A stretch of DNA of 64,000 nucleotides from a bacterium (GTDB lineage Bacteria; Hydrothermota; UBA3073; JACQXS01; JAGMCI01). The stretch covers positions 1-64,000 of the forward strand of contig JASEGA010000007.1 of the NCBI GenBank assembly GCA_030018315.1, written 5' to 3'. Shown here one piece after another: positions 8,152-16,551 of the stretch. Position numbers and translations under genes: made by a program. The notes under the pieces are model-generated. The model did no database searches and was not told where the DNA came from. It worked only from the letters and a program-made list of their open reading frames with translations. Position 1 is the first letter of the stretch. Each line of letters begins with the position of its first letter.

Positions 8152-10134
8152 TTAAATGAGGAAAGGAGCGAGGACAAGCGAAATGACAGCCATCAACTTT
8201 ATCAAGATATTTATACAAGGTCCCATTGCATCTTTCATTGGGTCACCCACTGTATCTCCTATCACTGCAGCCTTGTGTGCGTCTGAACCCTTACCGCCAA
8301 AATTACCTTCCTCTATATACTTTTTAGCATTATCAAGAGCTGCCCCAGTATTTGCTGTCTGAATCCCAACTTGTAGACCGACAACGAGTGCCCCAATTAA
8401 TACTCCTGCAAGTGCCACTTTACCAAGACAAAAGCCAACTCCTACAGGCACAATAATTGCTATAATCCCAGGAATTGTTATATACTTGAGTGCTCCACTC
8501 GCTGCTATATCAACACACTTAGAAGATTCAGGGGTAGCAGTCCCTTCCATTAACCCATTTATTTCACGAAATTGACGTCTCACTTCCTCTATGATTTTAA
8601 ATGCTACTTTTGAGACTCCTGATGCTACGAGTGATGAGAATAAATAAGGTATTATACCTCCAATGAGTAAACCCACAATAAACCATACAGTTTGATAAGG
8701 CTCCTTAAATGATATGAGTATCTCTTGCTTAACTGTGGCAAGATAAGCTATAATAAGGCCAAGTGCTGCAAGAGCAGCGCTCCCAATTGCAAACCCTTTA
8801 CCAATAGCTGCAGTTGTGTTTCCACAAGCATCAAGCTTATCTGTAATTTTCCTAACTTCTGGTCCAAGTCCAGCCATCACTGCAATTCCACCTGCATTAT
8901 CTGCGACAGGCCCATATGAATCAACAGCTAAAGTAATCCCAAGTATAGAGAGCATTCCCAATCCTGCAAGTGCAACCCCATATAATCCACCATATAAGAA
9001 TGCAATAAGAGTGGCAGCTGCAATAATAACTCCAGGTATAAGTGTACTTCCCATACCTAGTGCAATTCCAGAAACTACAGTGACAGCCGGTCCTGTTATT
9101 GAGGCTTTTGCCAATTCCCTTGTAGGCTTGAACCTTGATGATGTATAAAACTCAGATACCCATCCAATTACAAGTCCTGCAAATAAGCCAGCAATCACTG
9201 CCCAGAACAATCCAAATGAAAGATTAGTTTTCCTTATTATAATTACTGAGCCTATAACCATAAGACAAGCGCCAACATAAACGCCTGCATTCAATGCTTG
9301 GTGTGGTTCTTTTGTCCTTATGGTACGGACTACCATCACTCCTATTATTGATGAAATTATACCCCACGTTGCAAGATATAGAGGTAAGAATACTGGGCTA
9401 CTCCCAATCCCTGCAATAGCCACTCCTATTGTAATTGTTGCAATTATAGATTCAACATATGATTCAAGTAGGTCTGCTCCTAGTCCTGCAATATCACCTA
9501 CATTATCGCCAACGTTATCTGCTATAACAGCTGGATTTCTTGGGTCATCTTCAGGGATTCCACGCTCTACCTTGCCTACGAGGTCTGCCCCCATATCTGC
9601 ACCTTTTGTAAAGATGCCACCACCCGCACGAGCAAATAGGGCAAGTAATGAGGCTCCCATGGCATAGCTATTTATATCTACTGGATTACCCTTAAATACA
9701 ATATATATTATACAGAGTCCGAGCAACGCTATACCAACTACACATAGCCCGGTAGCTGCTCCTCCTGTAAATGATATTGCAAGTGCTGGTTTAAGGCCAA
9801 TTTTTGCCGCTTCTGTAGTTCTTGCATTTCCACGTGTTGCAATTGACATAGCAAGATAACCTGCAATTGCTGAAGCCACCGCCCCTACTACAAATGAGAC
9901 TGCAACCTCCCAGCGACGCACCACAATGAAGCCAATAGCTATAACACATACAATAGGACCAACCCAAATATACTCACGTTTCAAAAAAGTCCTTGCCCCC
10001 TCTTGTATCCACTTTGATAGCTGCTTCATTTGTGGGGTTCCTTCAGGTTGTCTAAAAGCAAGCCAAACAAGGATAGCAACAGTTACGAGACTCGCAATAC
10101 TCACTATAATGGGAATCCAAATCATATAAATCAA
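8152..10134 (-). CDS. hppA: K+-dependent membrane pyrophosphatase (H+ or Na+ pump)
   Basis: This 660-residue polytopic protein couples hydrolysis of pyrophosphate to ion pumping. The PPi/Mg-binding sequence FTKGADMGADLVGKVE, DDPRNPAVIADNVGDNVGD is complete (about 170-215). The second acidic site (GSDAHKAAVIGDTVGDPMKD) lies near the C-terminus. GNTTAAIGKG near 437 has alanine where K+-independent enzymes have lysine, so K+ dependence is predicted. In transmembrane helix 6 the sequence LLESYVES has glutamates at both alternative positions associated with ion selectivity, leaving the pumped ion unclear. The ATG overlaps the stop of pth by 4 nt; both probably follow comM in one transcript. Confidence 0.96.
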   Translation of the reverse strand: MIYMIWIPIIVSIASLVTVAILVWLAFRQPEGTPQMKQLSKWIQEGARTFLKREYIWVGPIVCVIAIGFIVVRRWEVAVSFVVGAVASAIAGYLAMSIATRGNARTTEAAKIGLKPALAISFTGGAATGLCVVGIALLGLCIIYIVFKGNPVDINSYAMGASLLALFARAGGGIFTKGADMGADLVGKVERGIPEDDPRNPAVIADNVGDNVGDIAGLGADLLESYVESIIATITIGVAIAGIGSSPVFLPLYLATWGIISSIIGVMVVRTIRTKEPHQALNAGVYVGACLMVIGSVIIIRKTNLSFGLFWAVIAGLFAGLVIGWVSEFYTSSRFKPTRELAKASITGPAVTVVSGIALGMGSTLIPGVIIAAATLIAFLYGGLYGVALAGLGMLSILGITLAVDSYGPVADNAGGIAVMAGLGPEVRKITDKLDACGNTTAAIGKGFAIGSAALAALGLIIAYLATVKQEILISFKEPYQTVWFIVGLLIGGIIPYLFSSLVASGVSKVAFKIIEEVRRQFREINGLMEGTATPESSKCVDIAASGALKYITIPGIIAIIVPVGVGFCLGKVALAGVLIGALVVGLQVGIQTANTGAALDNAKKYIEEGNFGGKGSDAHKAAVIGDTVGDPMKDAMGPCINILIKLMAVISLVLAPFLI

Positions 10135-10697
10135 TCTTTATTACAAATTTCCATTGCTCGGTTAATGCCTTCTTTTATAAACACTTGGATAGAGAGAATT
10201 ACTTTCTCAATTGTAGCCTCTAATAACTTGAGTTCACTGCTTTTAAATTTTGATAGAACAAAATCAACCGAACTACCAGTGACCGGACCTATCCCGATTC
10301 TAAGTCTTGGGAAGTCTTCTGACTCTAAGTGGTAAATTATGGATTTAAGTCCATTATGACCACCACTTGACCCATTAGGTTTAAGCCTTGTCTTCCCAAT
10401 AGGAAGTGAGAAATCGTCAAGCACTACAAGAAAATCGGAGAGAGAGAGTCCAAATCTTATTACTACTTCACGAGCAACCATACCACACTCATTTACAAAA
10501 GAGAGCGGTTTTATAAGAACATATGGATTCCCATCACTATCTCCTTTGCCACATAGCCATCCCGCACATAACTTATGGGCGGGATTCATTTTAATGCGAT
10601 ACAAGGAGCTAATTCTATCTATAATCTGGAACCCAACATTATGCCTTGTCAACTTGTATTCTTGCCCCGGATTACCTATCCCAAAAATAGTCTTCAT
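10131..10697 (-). CDS. pth: Peptidyl-tRNA hydrolase
   Basis: Pth releases tRNA from peptidyl-tRNAs that drop off the ribosome. The 188-residue protein has the family signature GIGNPGQEYKLTRHNVGF at its start, with the catalytic histidine near residue 20. It also has VVLDDFSLPIGKTRLKP near 92 and the GSSGGHNGLKSI loop near 110. Length is standard. The ATG is preceded by AAGGCTGAAA, a weak SD. It sits 35 nt after comM and overlaps hppA by 4 nt, so it is the middle gene of comM-pth-hppA. pth is more often next to ribosomal protein or ribose-phosphate genes. Confidence 0.96.
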   Translation of the reverse strand: MKTIFGIGNPGQEYKLTRHNVGFQIIDRISSLYRIKMNPAHKLCAGWLCGKGDSDGNPYVLIKPLSFVNECGMVAREVVIRFGLSLSDFLVVLDDFSLPIGKTRLKPNGSSGGHNGLKSIIYHLESEDFPRLRIGIGPVTGSSVDFVLSKFKSSELKLLEATIEKVILSIQVFIKEGINRAMEICNKD

Positions 10698-10732
10698 TTT
10701 CAGCCTTAAAACTCAATAAACTCAATGAAATA

Positions 10733-12271
10733 TTATCTCAGCCAATATTTACGGTCAAGTGTCCGGTATTGGATGGCTTCAGAAATGTGCTCAGGCTTTA
10801 TATTAGAGGAGCACTCTAAATCTGCTATTGTACGGCTTACCTTAAGTATACGGCTGTAAGCTCTTGCAGATAGGCCAAATTTCTCAATTGCAAGCTTTAA
10901 TAACTCTTGTGATGAGTTATCAATTTCACAATACCTCCTTAAATCTTTTTGTGATAATTGGGCATTACAGTAGAGGGCTTTCCTACCCTTATACCTCTCA
11001 AGCTGAATCTCCCTTGCTCTGTTTACCCTTTTTCTTATTTCTTTTGATTCTTCACCTAACTCTTTACTTGCAAGCTCTTGGTAAGGAAGAGATGGAACTT
11101 CTACATGAATATCTATTCGGTCAAGTAATGGACCTGAAATTTTTGACACATACCGCTGTATCATTGCAGGTGTACAGGTACAGTTGTGATACAAATCGCT
11201 AAAATAGCCACACGGACATGGATTCATAGCAGCTACAAGCATAACTCTTGAAGGGAATGTCAACCTCATAGCTACCCTTGATATTGTTACTTCTTCATCC
11301 TCCATTGGTTGTCTCATTACTTCAAGTGTTCTCTTATTAAACTCTGGTAACTCATCAAGAAATAGGACTCCATTATGAGCAAGTGATATTTCACCAGGTT
11401 TCGGATAAGTTCCACCTCCAATTAAGCCAGCATCTGAAACAGTATGATGTGGAAGCCTAAACGGTCTTATAGCCACAATACCCTTACCTGGCGGGATAAG
11501 CCCAGCTACTGAATGTATTTTAGTAGTCTCAAGAGCTTCGTCAAGAGTGAGTTCTGGAAGTATTGTCGGTATTCTACGGGCAAGCATCGTCTTACCAGCA
11601 CCAGGTGGACCTATCATTAAAACATTGTGTCCACCTGCAGCTGATACTTCAAGTGCACGCTTCGCACCCTCTTGACCTCGTACATCAGAGAAATCTACAT
11701 CGTATTGTGATTCTTTTTTAAATAATTCGTTTACACTAACCTTATAGGGCTGAATTTCGAGTTCATGTGTCATAAAATTAACTACCTCTTTAAGACTTTT
11801 AGCAGGATAAACCTCAAGTTCATCCACTATTGCAGCCTCATTCTTGTTAGTATCTGGAACTATTATCTTGTTAAATCCAAGCTTACGTGCCGCAATAGCT
11901 ATTGGAAGAATACCTCTTACACCTCTAAGGTCGCCACTTAAAGAGAGCTCACCAAGGATAATAAAGTTATAAAAGCTATCCTTTGGAACTACAGATTGGG
12001 CAGCTAAAATTCCAAGTGCAATTGGGAGGTCAAAACTTGAGCCCTCTTTTTTTATATCAGCTGGTGCAAGATTGACAGTAATACGACGAATAGGAAAATT
12101 GAACCCCGAATTCCTTATAGCACTCTCTATACGGTCTTTAGATTCCTTCACTGCTGAGTCCGGGAGCCCAACTGTTGAGTAAGAAGGGATACCGCGTGAT
12201 ATATCTACTTCAGCTTCAACAAGGTAAGCATTGATGCCGATAACTGCAGAAGAGTGCACCTTGGCAATCAT
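10733..12271 (-). CDS. comM: YifB/ComM family Mg-chelatase-like AAA+ ATPase
   Basis: The 512-residue protein has an N-terminal Lon-protease-like fold (residues 1-165, typical SAVIGINAYLVEAEVDISRG and the serine-centred SSFDLPIALGIL), an AAA+ module with Walker A GPPGAGKT near 218 and Walker B FLDELPEF, a CPCGY/CTC cysteine cluster near 350, and a Mg_chelatase C-terminal domain. ComM-type helicases promote branch migration during natural transformation. This may connect with the type IV pilus operon nearby, though that is inference. The predicted promoter ends 8 nt before the ATG, so the mRNA is probably leaderless or nearly so. Confidence 0.93.
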   Translation of the reverse strand: MIAKVHSSAVIGINAYLVEAEVDISRGIPSYSTVGLPDSAVKESKDRIESAIRNSGFNFPIRRITVNLAPADIKKEGSSFDLPIALGILAAQSVVPKDSFYNFIILGELSLSGDLRGVRGILPIAIAARKLGFNKIIVPDTNKNEAAIVDELEVYPAKSLKEVVNFMTHELEIQPYKVSVNELFKKESQYDVDFSDVRGQEGAKRALEVSAAGGHNVLMIGPPGAGKTMLARRIPTILPELTLDEALETTKIHSVAGLIPPGKGIVAIRPFRLPHHTVSDAGLIGGGTYPKPGEISLAHNGVLFLDELPEFNKRTLEVMRQPMEDEEVTISRVAMRLTFPSRVMLVAAMNPCPCGYFSDLYHNCTCTPAMIQRYVSKISGPLLDRIDIHVEVPSLPYQELASKELGEESKEIRKRVNRAREIQLERYKGRKALYCNAQLSQKDLRRYCEIDNSSQELLKLAIEKFGLSARAYSRILKVSRTIADLECSSNIKPEHISEAIQYRTLDRKYWLR

Positions 12272-12279
12272 TTATCTTA

Positions 12280-12308
12280 AATATACATACAAAAATTCAA
12301 CCTGTCAA
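12280..12308 (-). promoter_or_regulatory. Promoter of comM, probably leaderless
   Basis: On the minus strand, TTGACA (12303-12308), a 17-nt spacer and TATATT (12280-12285). Only 8 nt separate the -10 box from the comM ATG at 12271 and there is no SD. Confidence 0.65.
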
Positions 12309-12369
12309 TTTTTTTCAGCAGTAGACTTGATAGGGAAGTGGAAATACTGGAGATAGGTAAATGTGAGAT

Positions 12370-12595
12370 TTACGCAACTACTATACAGGTAGCAGTAGAA
12401 CCTACACCATCTATTTCATGTATCTTTTCAGCTACTGTCTCTCCAAGTTCTTCAAACGGTGAGAAATGCTACTACATCATAAACTCCTATAACCATGTGA
12501 GCTTCTTTTATATTGGGAACATCTTTTACCTTTACTAAAACATCTGCAACTTTTCCAGCATTCGCTTTTATAAAGACATAAGCTGATATACTCAT
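12370..12595 (-). pseudogene. Stand-alone Lrp/AsnC ligand-binding (RAM) domain gene, frameshifted
   Basis: From the ATG at 12595 the frame reads MSISAYVFIKANAGK, KVKDVPNIKEAHMVIGVYDVVAFL, typical of the AsnC-type effector-binding domain, then stops early at 12452. One base over, the family sequence resumes (PFEELGETVAEKIHEIDG, ending TATCIVVA) to a TAA at 12370-12372. The span is 226 nt, one more than a whole number of codons, which fits a single-base insertion near 12457. It may be a genuine pseudogene or an assembly error. Intact, it would be a DNA-binding-free regulator of about 74 residues. A longer frame starting at 12736 lies inside yraN and is not real. Confidence 0.7.
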
Positions 12596-12632
12596 TTTCA
12601 GCCTTATTTTGTCCACTGGACACTTCATATAC

Positions 12633-13010
12633 TCAATGGCTGCTATTTTCTCTAAATGCATTTTCAATATGTTCAATTTTGTCTCCCTGTCCACAGGATC
12701 CTTTGGAAATCCCAATAATATCAAATCTCGTTTCACATCTGCCTAAAAGGCCACGAGAGTAAAGGTATTGACGCGCCACTTTTATAATCTTATTTGCTTT
12801 ATCAGGATTAACTGCCTCAATATGGGTACCAAATTCGTTACTACTCCTTATCTTCACTTCTACAAACACAACAACACCCATCTTCTCGCATATAATATCA
12901 ACCTCATTCTTACCAAATCTGTAGTTCCTCTCAAGAATTACATAACCACGATTTTTTAAATAATCTACAGCCATAGTCTCACCTGCTATCCCAAAGTTAC
13001 GTCTATTCAT
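12633..13010 (-). CDS. yraN: UPF0102 / YraN family putative nuclease
   Basis: The 125-residue protein has the restriction-endonuclease-like core of YraN: NRRNFGIAGETMAVDYLKNRGY at the start, then NEVDII with VFVEVKIRS (D-ExK catalytic triad, residues 36-55). The cellular role of the family is not established. It is the last intact gene of the rpsP-khpA-trmD-rplS cluster, 33 nt after rplS. In many bacteria rnhB lies between rplS and yraN; it is absent here. The C-terminus (ENAFRENSSH) is close to the normal end. Confidence 0.9.
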   Translation of the reverse strand: MNRRNFGIAGETMAVDYLKNRGYVILERNYRFGKNEVDIICEKMGVVVFVEVKIRSSNEFGTHIEAVNPDKANKIIKVARQYLYSRGLLGRCETRFDIIGISKGSCGQGDKIEHIENAFRENSSH

Positions 13011-13030
13011 CCCGTTTCCTCCCGTTTCCT
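13011..13030. repeat. Tandem 10-bp direct repeat at the yraN ribosome site
   Basis: CCCGTTTCCT occurs twice back to back directly before the yraN start. On the minus strand this gives two AGGAAACGGG blocks, so the SD-like AGGA is duplicated. Confidence 0.6.
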
Positions 13031-13043
13031 TTTGGAACAGGAT

Positions 13044-13358
13044 TCATTCCTTTTCTCTAAGATAAAAGAGTTTAGCTCTCCTACATTTACCTTTCTTTAC
13101 AGATACAAGCTTTACAATGTTAGGTGAATGCAAAGGAAATATACGCTCTACACCACACCCATCTACTACCTTTCTAACTGTAAATGTCTCATTTAAACCA
13201 TAGCCTTTCCTTGCTATCACTATGCCCTCAAATCTTTGAGTACGAACTTTATCGCCTTCCTTAATTTTTATATGTAGCCTAACTGTGTCACCAGGTCTGA
13301 AATCTTGTCCATCGGATCCCGCGGAAATTGGTTTACCTTTTTCATCTATTGAGTCCAT
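13044..13358 (-). CDS. rplS: 50S ribosomal protein L19
   Basis: This 104-residue L19 has the family core [59 protein letters not shown]19 sits at the interface of the two ribosomal subunits. The N-terminal helix is shorter than usual and is replaced by [17 protein letters not shown]. The gene starts 13 nt before the end of trmD, in another frame, so the two are likely coupled. Confidence 0.96.
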   Translation of the reverse strand: MDSIDEKGKPISAGSDGQDFRPGDTVRLHIKIKEGDKVRTQRFEGIVIARKGYGLNETFTVRKVVDGCGVERIFPLHSPNIVKLVSVKKGKCRRAKLFYLREKE

Positions 13359-13984
13359 TTATTCCTTCTTTCAATTCGCCAGCGTCTTATTTTTTCATGG
13401 TCCCCTGAGAGTAAAACCTCTGGCACCTTTAGACCATCAAATTCTCTCGGTCTTGTATATAACGGGCCATCCAAAAAACCAAGTGAATCAGAATTAACGG
13501 ATTCTGGATTCTTCAAAACCCCCGGGATGAGCCTAACTATGGACTCAACAATTACCATACAAGCAAACTCACCACCACTAAGAATGTAATTACCTATAGA
13601 AAGTTCAATGTCAACAATGGTATGAACACGCTCATCTACACCTTGATATCTACCACATATAAATACAAGATGGGACTCGTGTGCTAATTTTTGAGCCATA
13701 TTTTGGGTATACAATTCGCCTCCGGGGGAAAGGAGAACGACCTTAGTATCACTGTTCTTAACAGACTTTACACCTCTAAAGATAGGCTCCGGTTTAAGAA
13801 TCATCCCTGGTCCACCTCCATATGGGTAGTCGTCTACTTTACGATGCGGGTCGCTGCTAAAATTGCGAAGATTCCATATCCGAATGTTAACAAGCCCCCT
13901 CTCTTTAGCAATTTGAATTACTCCATAAGAGAAAGGGCTATCAAACATTTGTGGAAAAATAGTAAAGATATCAACTATCATCAC
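13346..13984 (-). CDS. trmD: tRNA (guanine-N1-)-methyltransferase
   Basis: TrmD methylates G37 of tRNAs read at proline, leucine and arginine codons and prevents +1 frameshifts. The 212-residue protein has the N-terminal [11 protein letters not shown], the [14 protein letters not shown] segment, [13 protein letters not shown] near 112, and the trefoil-knot SAM site [14 protein letters not shown] near 132. It is shorter than the usual 240-250 residues, lacking part of the C-terminal domain. It overlaps khpA by 4 nt and rplS by 13 nt. rimM, which normally precedes trmD, is missing. Confidence 0.96.
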   Translation of the reverse strand: MMIVDIFTIFPQMFDSPFSYGVIQIAKERGLVNIRIWNLRNFSSDPHRKVDDYPYGGGPGMILKPEPIFRGVKSVKNSDTKVVLLSPGGELYTQNMAQKLAHESHLVFICGRYQGVDERVHTIVDIELSIGNYILSGGEFACMVIVESIVRLIPGVLKNPESVNSDSLGFLDGPLYTRPREFDGLKVPEVLLSGDHEKIRRWRIERRNKWTQ

Positions 13985-14211
13985 TCAAGTATCTCAAGTA
14001 CTGCACGCTTACCTATTTTCATAGAAGCTGCAGTTAACACTGTTCGCATTGCCCTCGCTGTCTTACCTTCCTTGCCAATAACTTTGCCAAGATCTGACTT
14101 GTCTACTCTAAGTTCGTAAACAATGGTGCGTTCCCCATCTATCTCTGTAACCTTAACCTTCTCAGGCGTGTCTACAAGACTCTTAGCCATAAGTTCAATC
14201 AACTCTTTCAT
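13981..14211 (-). CDS. khpA: KH-domain RNA-binding protein KhpA
   Basis: This 76-residue single-KH protein has the GxxG loop in [18 protein letters not shown]. KhpA binds RNA broadly and in some bacteria pairs with KhpB to influence cell division and small-RNA function. It sits between rpsP and trmD as is common, overlapping rpsP by 17 nt and trmD by 4 nt. Confidence 0.93.
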   Translation of the reverse strand: MKELIELMAKSLVDTPEKVKVTEIDGERTIVYELRVDKSDLGKVIGKEGKTARAMRTVLTAASMKIGKRAVLEILE

Positions 14212-14446
14212 TTGTAACCTCCTCTTTCCTTTTCATTAATTCAGCCACTGCATCTGTGGGCTTAGCCCCTTTCTTTATCCAATCCCTTGTTTTACCAAGG
14301 TCGAGCTTTAACTCCTTCCCCCGAGGGTCATACCAACCTAAACACTCTATGTACTTACCATCTCTTGGAGTTCTTGAGTCTGTGACAACTATTCTATAAA
14401 ATGGTGAACCCCGTTTTCCCATACGAAAAAGCCTTATCTTAACCAT
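14195..14446 (-). CDS. rpsP: 30S ribosomal protein S16
   Basis: This 83-residue S16 matches the family along its length: [20 protein letters not shown], then [16 protein letters not shown] and the basic C-terminal half. It is the first gene of the ribosomal/tRNA-modification cluster. Its promoter ends 8 nt before the ATG with no SD, so it may be translated from a nearly leaderless mRNA. Confidence 0.97.
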   Translation of the reverse strand: MVKIRLFRMGKRGSPFYRIVVTDSRTPRDGKYIECLGWYDPRGKELKLDLGKTRDWIKKGAKPTDAVAELMKRKEEVTNERVD

Positions 14447-14454
14447 TTTGTTAA

Positions 14455-14482
14455 AATTTAACCTAATATTTTAAAATGTCAA
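14455..14482 (-). promoter_or_regulatory. Promoter of the rpsP operon, probably leaderless
   Basis: On the minus strand, TTGACA (14477-14482), a 16-nt spacer and TAAATT (14455-14460). The ATG at 14446 is 8 nt past the -10 box. Confidence 0.6.
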
Positions 14483-14557
14483 GCATAAAATGTAATATAT
14501 AGAGGTGAGTCGTAGTAAACCATTTACAAATATTGATTAACTGTCAGCTGAGACGGT

Positions 14558-15790
14558 TTATTTCTTCTCTACCGGGATAATATGGGGAGTAACAAAGACA
14601 AGAAGCTCTGATTTTGACTGTGTTTTACTTTTTGATTTAAACAATCTACCAATAAGTGGTATACTTGAGATAATAGGGACACCCCTTATTACTTCACCTG
14701 TCTTTTCTCTAACTATACCACCAATCACAACAGTCTGGCCATCGTTTACCATTAGACTTGTATTTGCTTCACTTGAAAGGATAATAACACCACCAGCTAC
14801 TGTGGCTTCAGATGAAAGATCTGATACCTCTGGATGTAAATCCAATACAACTTGGTTTTCCGGATTTATATGAGGTTTAACTGTAAGTTTCAGTGCTACA
14901 TCATAAAATTGTATAATCTGATTACCTGCTCTATCGAGCGTAATTATAGGAATTTTTTTACCCGATAAAATCATCGCCTCCTCATTATCTATAACTGCAA
15001 CTTTTGGTTGTGAAAGTATACGCGCCTTATCCTTAGATTCAAGCATTAATAGTTTAGCTTCAAGATTAACACCAGATAATAGGGTGCCAAAAATAATATC
15101 GCTTACACCAGTTATAGGAGCAGTTACTCCACCCTCTACATGAGTTTCAACTGTTGGCTCTGTAAACTTTGCACGCCACTCAATTCCGAGTTCCCGTGCT
15201 GCCTTATAGTCAACTTCAACTATTTTTGCTTCAATCATAACTTGAGGAGTAGGTGTATCAATTTTATCCACAAATCTTTCTATATTGCTTACAGTAGTTG
15301 GGATGTCACAAATAATTAACGAATTTGTACGCTCATCTACTTTGCTCTTTCCACGCTCTGTCAGCATAGGAGAGATAGCATTTTCTATACTGCTCGCCTT
15401 TGCATACTTTATTCTTAAAATCTTCGTCTCAAGTGGTATAATACGCTTCTGCTCCTCACTCTCCTCCATTGTTATAACCCCTATTATCCCCTTTTGCTCA
15501 ACTGCCGTAAGACCATGAACCTGTAAAACTGTCTGAAATGCCTGTTCCCATGGAACATCTTCTAGTCTAAGGGTAACCCTACCGCTCACCTTTTCAGAAG
15601 CTACAATGTTTACTTTGCCGAGCTCTGCAAAAGTGCGTAAAACTGTCCTTACATCTGCATTTTCAAATGATAACGAAATAAGACGCTCCCTCTCCTGCTG
15701 TGCAAGTGATAAAGTAGAAACAATAAGACCAAGCATGAGAATGCATATTATAATAGATTTAAAAGAAAGTGCTCCTCCATATCTTTTCAT
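14558..15790 (-). CDS. pilQ: Type IV pilus secretin PilQ (short, without AMIN domain)
   Basis: PilQ forms the outer-membrane pore for the pilus. After a signal peptide the 410-residue protein has an STN-like domain (about 36-90, LISLSFENADVRTVLRTFAELGKVNIV), an N1/NHN-like domain (120-195) and a secretin domain. The secretin domain ends with the diagnostic GVPIISSIPLIGRLF and SELLVFVTPHIIP. The AMIN domains that normally precede STN are not here; one sits in the gene just upstream. It is the last gene of the minus-strand pilus operon, 8 nt after the AMIN-pilP gene. Confidence 0.93.
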   Translation of the reverse strand: MKRYGGALSFKSIIICILMLGLIVSTLSLAQQERERLISLSFENADVRTVLRTFAELGKVNIVASEKVSGRVTLRLEDVPWEQAFQTVLQVHGLTAVEQKGIIGVITMEESEEQKRIIPLETKILRIKYAKASSIENAISPMLTERGKSKVDERTNSLIICDIPTTVSNIERFVDKIDTPTPQVMIEAKIVEVDYKAARELGIEWRAKFTEPTVETHVEGGVTAPITGVSDIIFGTLLSGVNLEAKLLMLESKDKARILSQPKVAVIDNEEAMILSGKKIPIITLDRAGNQIIQFYDVALKLTVKPHINPENQVVLDLHPEVSDLSSEATVAGGVIILSSEANTSLMVNDGQTVVIGGIVREKTGEVIRGVPIISSIPLIGRLFKSKSKTQSKSELLVFVTPHIIPVEKK

Positions 15791-15798
15791 TACCCCTC

Positions 15799-16542
15799 CT
15801 ATTTCTTTTCTTCTATTGGCAGTAATTTAAGTGTAATCCTCTTTATACCACCAAAACTGCGTATAGCAAAAGTTACTTTGTTCTTATTTATAAGTTCAAC
15901 CTTACCGTCACTCACTGGGTCGCCTTCACGGAGTATGTATCCCTTACCTGTTTGGTCCTGTGCCAACGCATACTTGTCTTTTGGACTCCACATTATACCT
16001 ACAATTGTTGCCTTGCTAACATCAAGGAGGGTCTCGGCAACAGCAGGGATGCCAAGCCATGGCTTAAATGGGTCCCTTTTACCTCGTGAATGGTAGAAAA
16101 AGGGCTCAGGAAGTATAGCTATCTTTTTCTTCTCAGCAACGCTTATACCTAAATTAACTATTACACCTTCATCAGTCCGAGATATTGAATATTTAGATTC
16201 TTTATCAAGGTCAATTACCACTCTTGTAACAGGGATAAGTACTCGTCTAAATTGACTCGACCTGATAGACAGAATAGGCGAGATATTTACCTTTATTTTA
16301 GGTGATAAATAAGAAATAGCATTCTCAAAGTCTATTACTATCCTTTCAGGATTATGGAGGATAAAATCTATATACTTAAAGACATTGGTAAATATAAAAA
16401 CCTTCAACTCACCGTTAGTGGTGACCTGAATCTTCTTTACCTCACCACTGTAAAGTAATGAGCTAACAAACAATAACAAAATTGTAACAATCCTAAATAC
16501 CTGCCTCGCTGAGTCAAGGCGGGCATGTTTTTTATTTTTCAT
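15799..16542 (-). CDS. AMIN domain - PilP-like fusion protein
   Basis: The 247-residue protein has a signal peptide (about 15-32) and an AMIN domain (about 34-130: VKKIQVTTNGELKVFIFTN, NPERIVIDFENA, TRVVIDLDK). A PilP-like C-terminal domain follows (about 148-247: RDPFKPWL, ATIVGIMW, GKGYILREGDPVSDGKVELI, IKRITLKL). In most systems AMIN belongs to PilQ, where it binds peptidoglycan, and PilP is a lipoprotein linking PilNO to PilQ. Here both functions are joined, with no lipobox. Residues 7-14 (ARLDSARQ) are encoded by a 24-nt palindromic element also found in the pilM-pilN gene. Gaps to pilO and pilQ are 9 and 8 nt. Confidence 0.82.
   Translation of the reverse strand: MKNKKHARLDSARQVFRIVTILLLFVSSLLYSGEVKKIQVTTNGELKVFIFTNVFKYIDFILHNPERIVIDFENAISYLSPKIKVNISPILSIRSSQFRRVLIPVTRVVIDLDKESKYSISRTDEGVIVNLGISVAEKKKIAILPEPFFYHSRGKRDPFKPWLGIPAVAETLLDVSKATIVGIMWSPKDKYALAQDQTGKGYILREGDPVSDGKVELINKNKVTFAIRSFGGIKRITLKLLPIEEKK
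16500..16523 (+). repeat. 24-nt palindromic element (copy 1) inside the AMIN-pilP gene
   Basis: CCTGCCTCG and CAAGGCGGG form an imperfect hairpin (8 of 9 pairs counting T.G) around CTGAGT. It matches the element at 22177-22200 at 23 of 24 positions in the opposite orientation. It is read in frame in the signal-peptide n-region. Confidence 0.8.
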
Positions 16543-16551
16543 CTTGATGTC

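Noticed and set aside
8156-10129. Several plus-strand frames of 60-115 codons opposite hppA
   Set aside because: They lie within the highly conserved membrane pyrophosphatase on the other strand; their proline/serine/isoleucine-rich content is the antisense of that gene.
12596-12736. N-terminal part of the longer frame that includes the AsnC domain
   Set aside because: It overlaps the end of yraN in another frame and shows no similarity to AsnC proteins.
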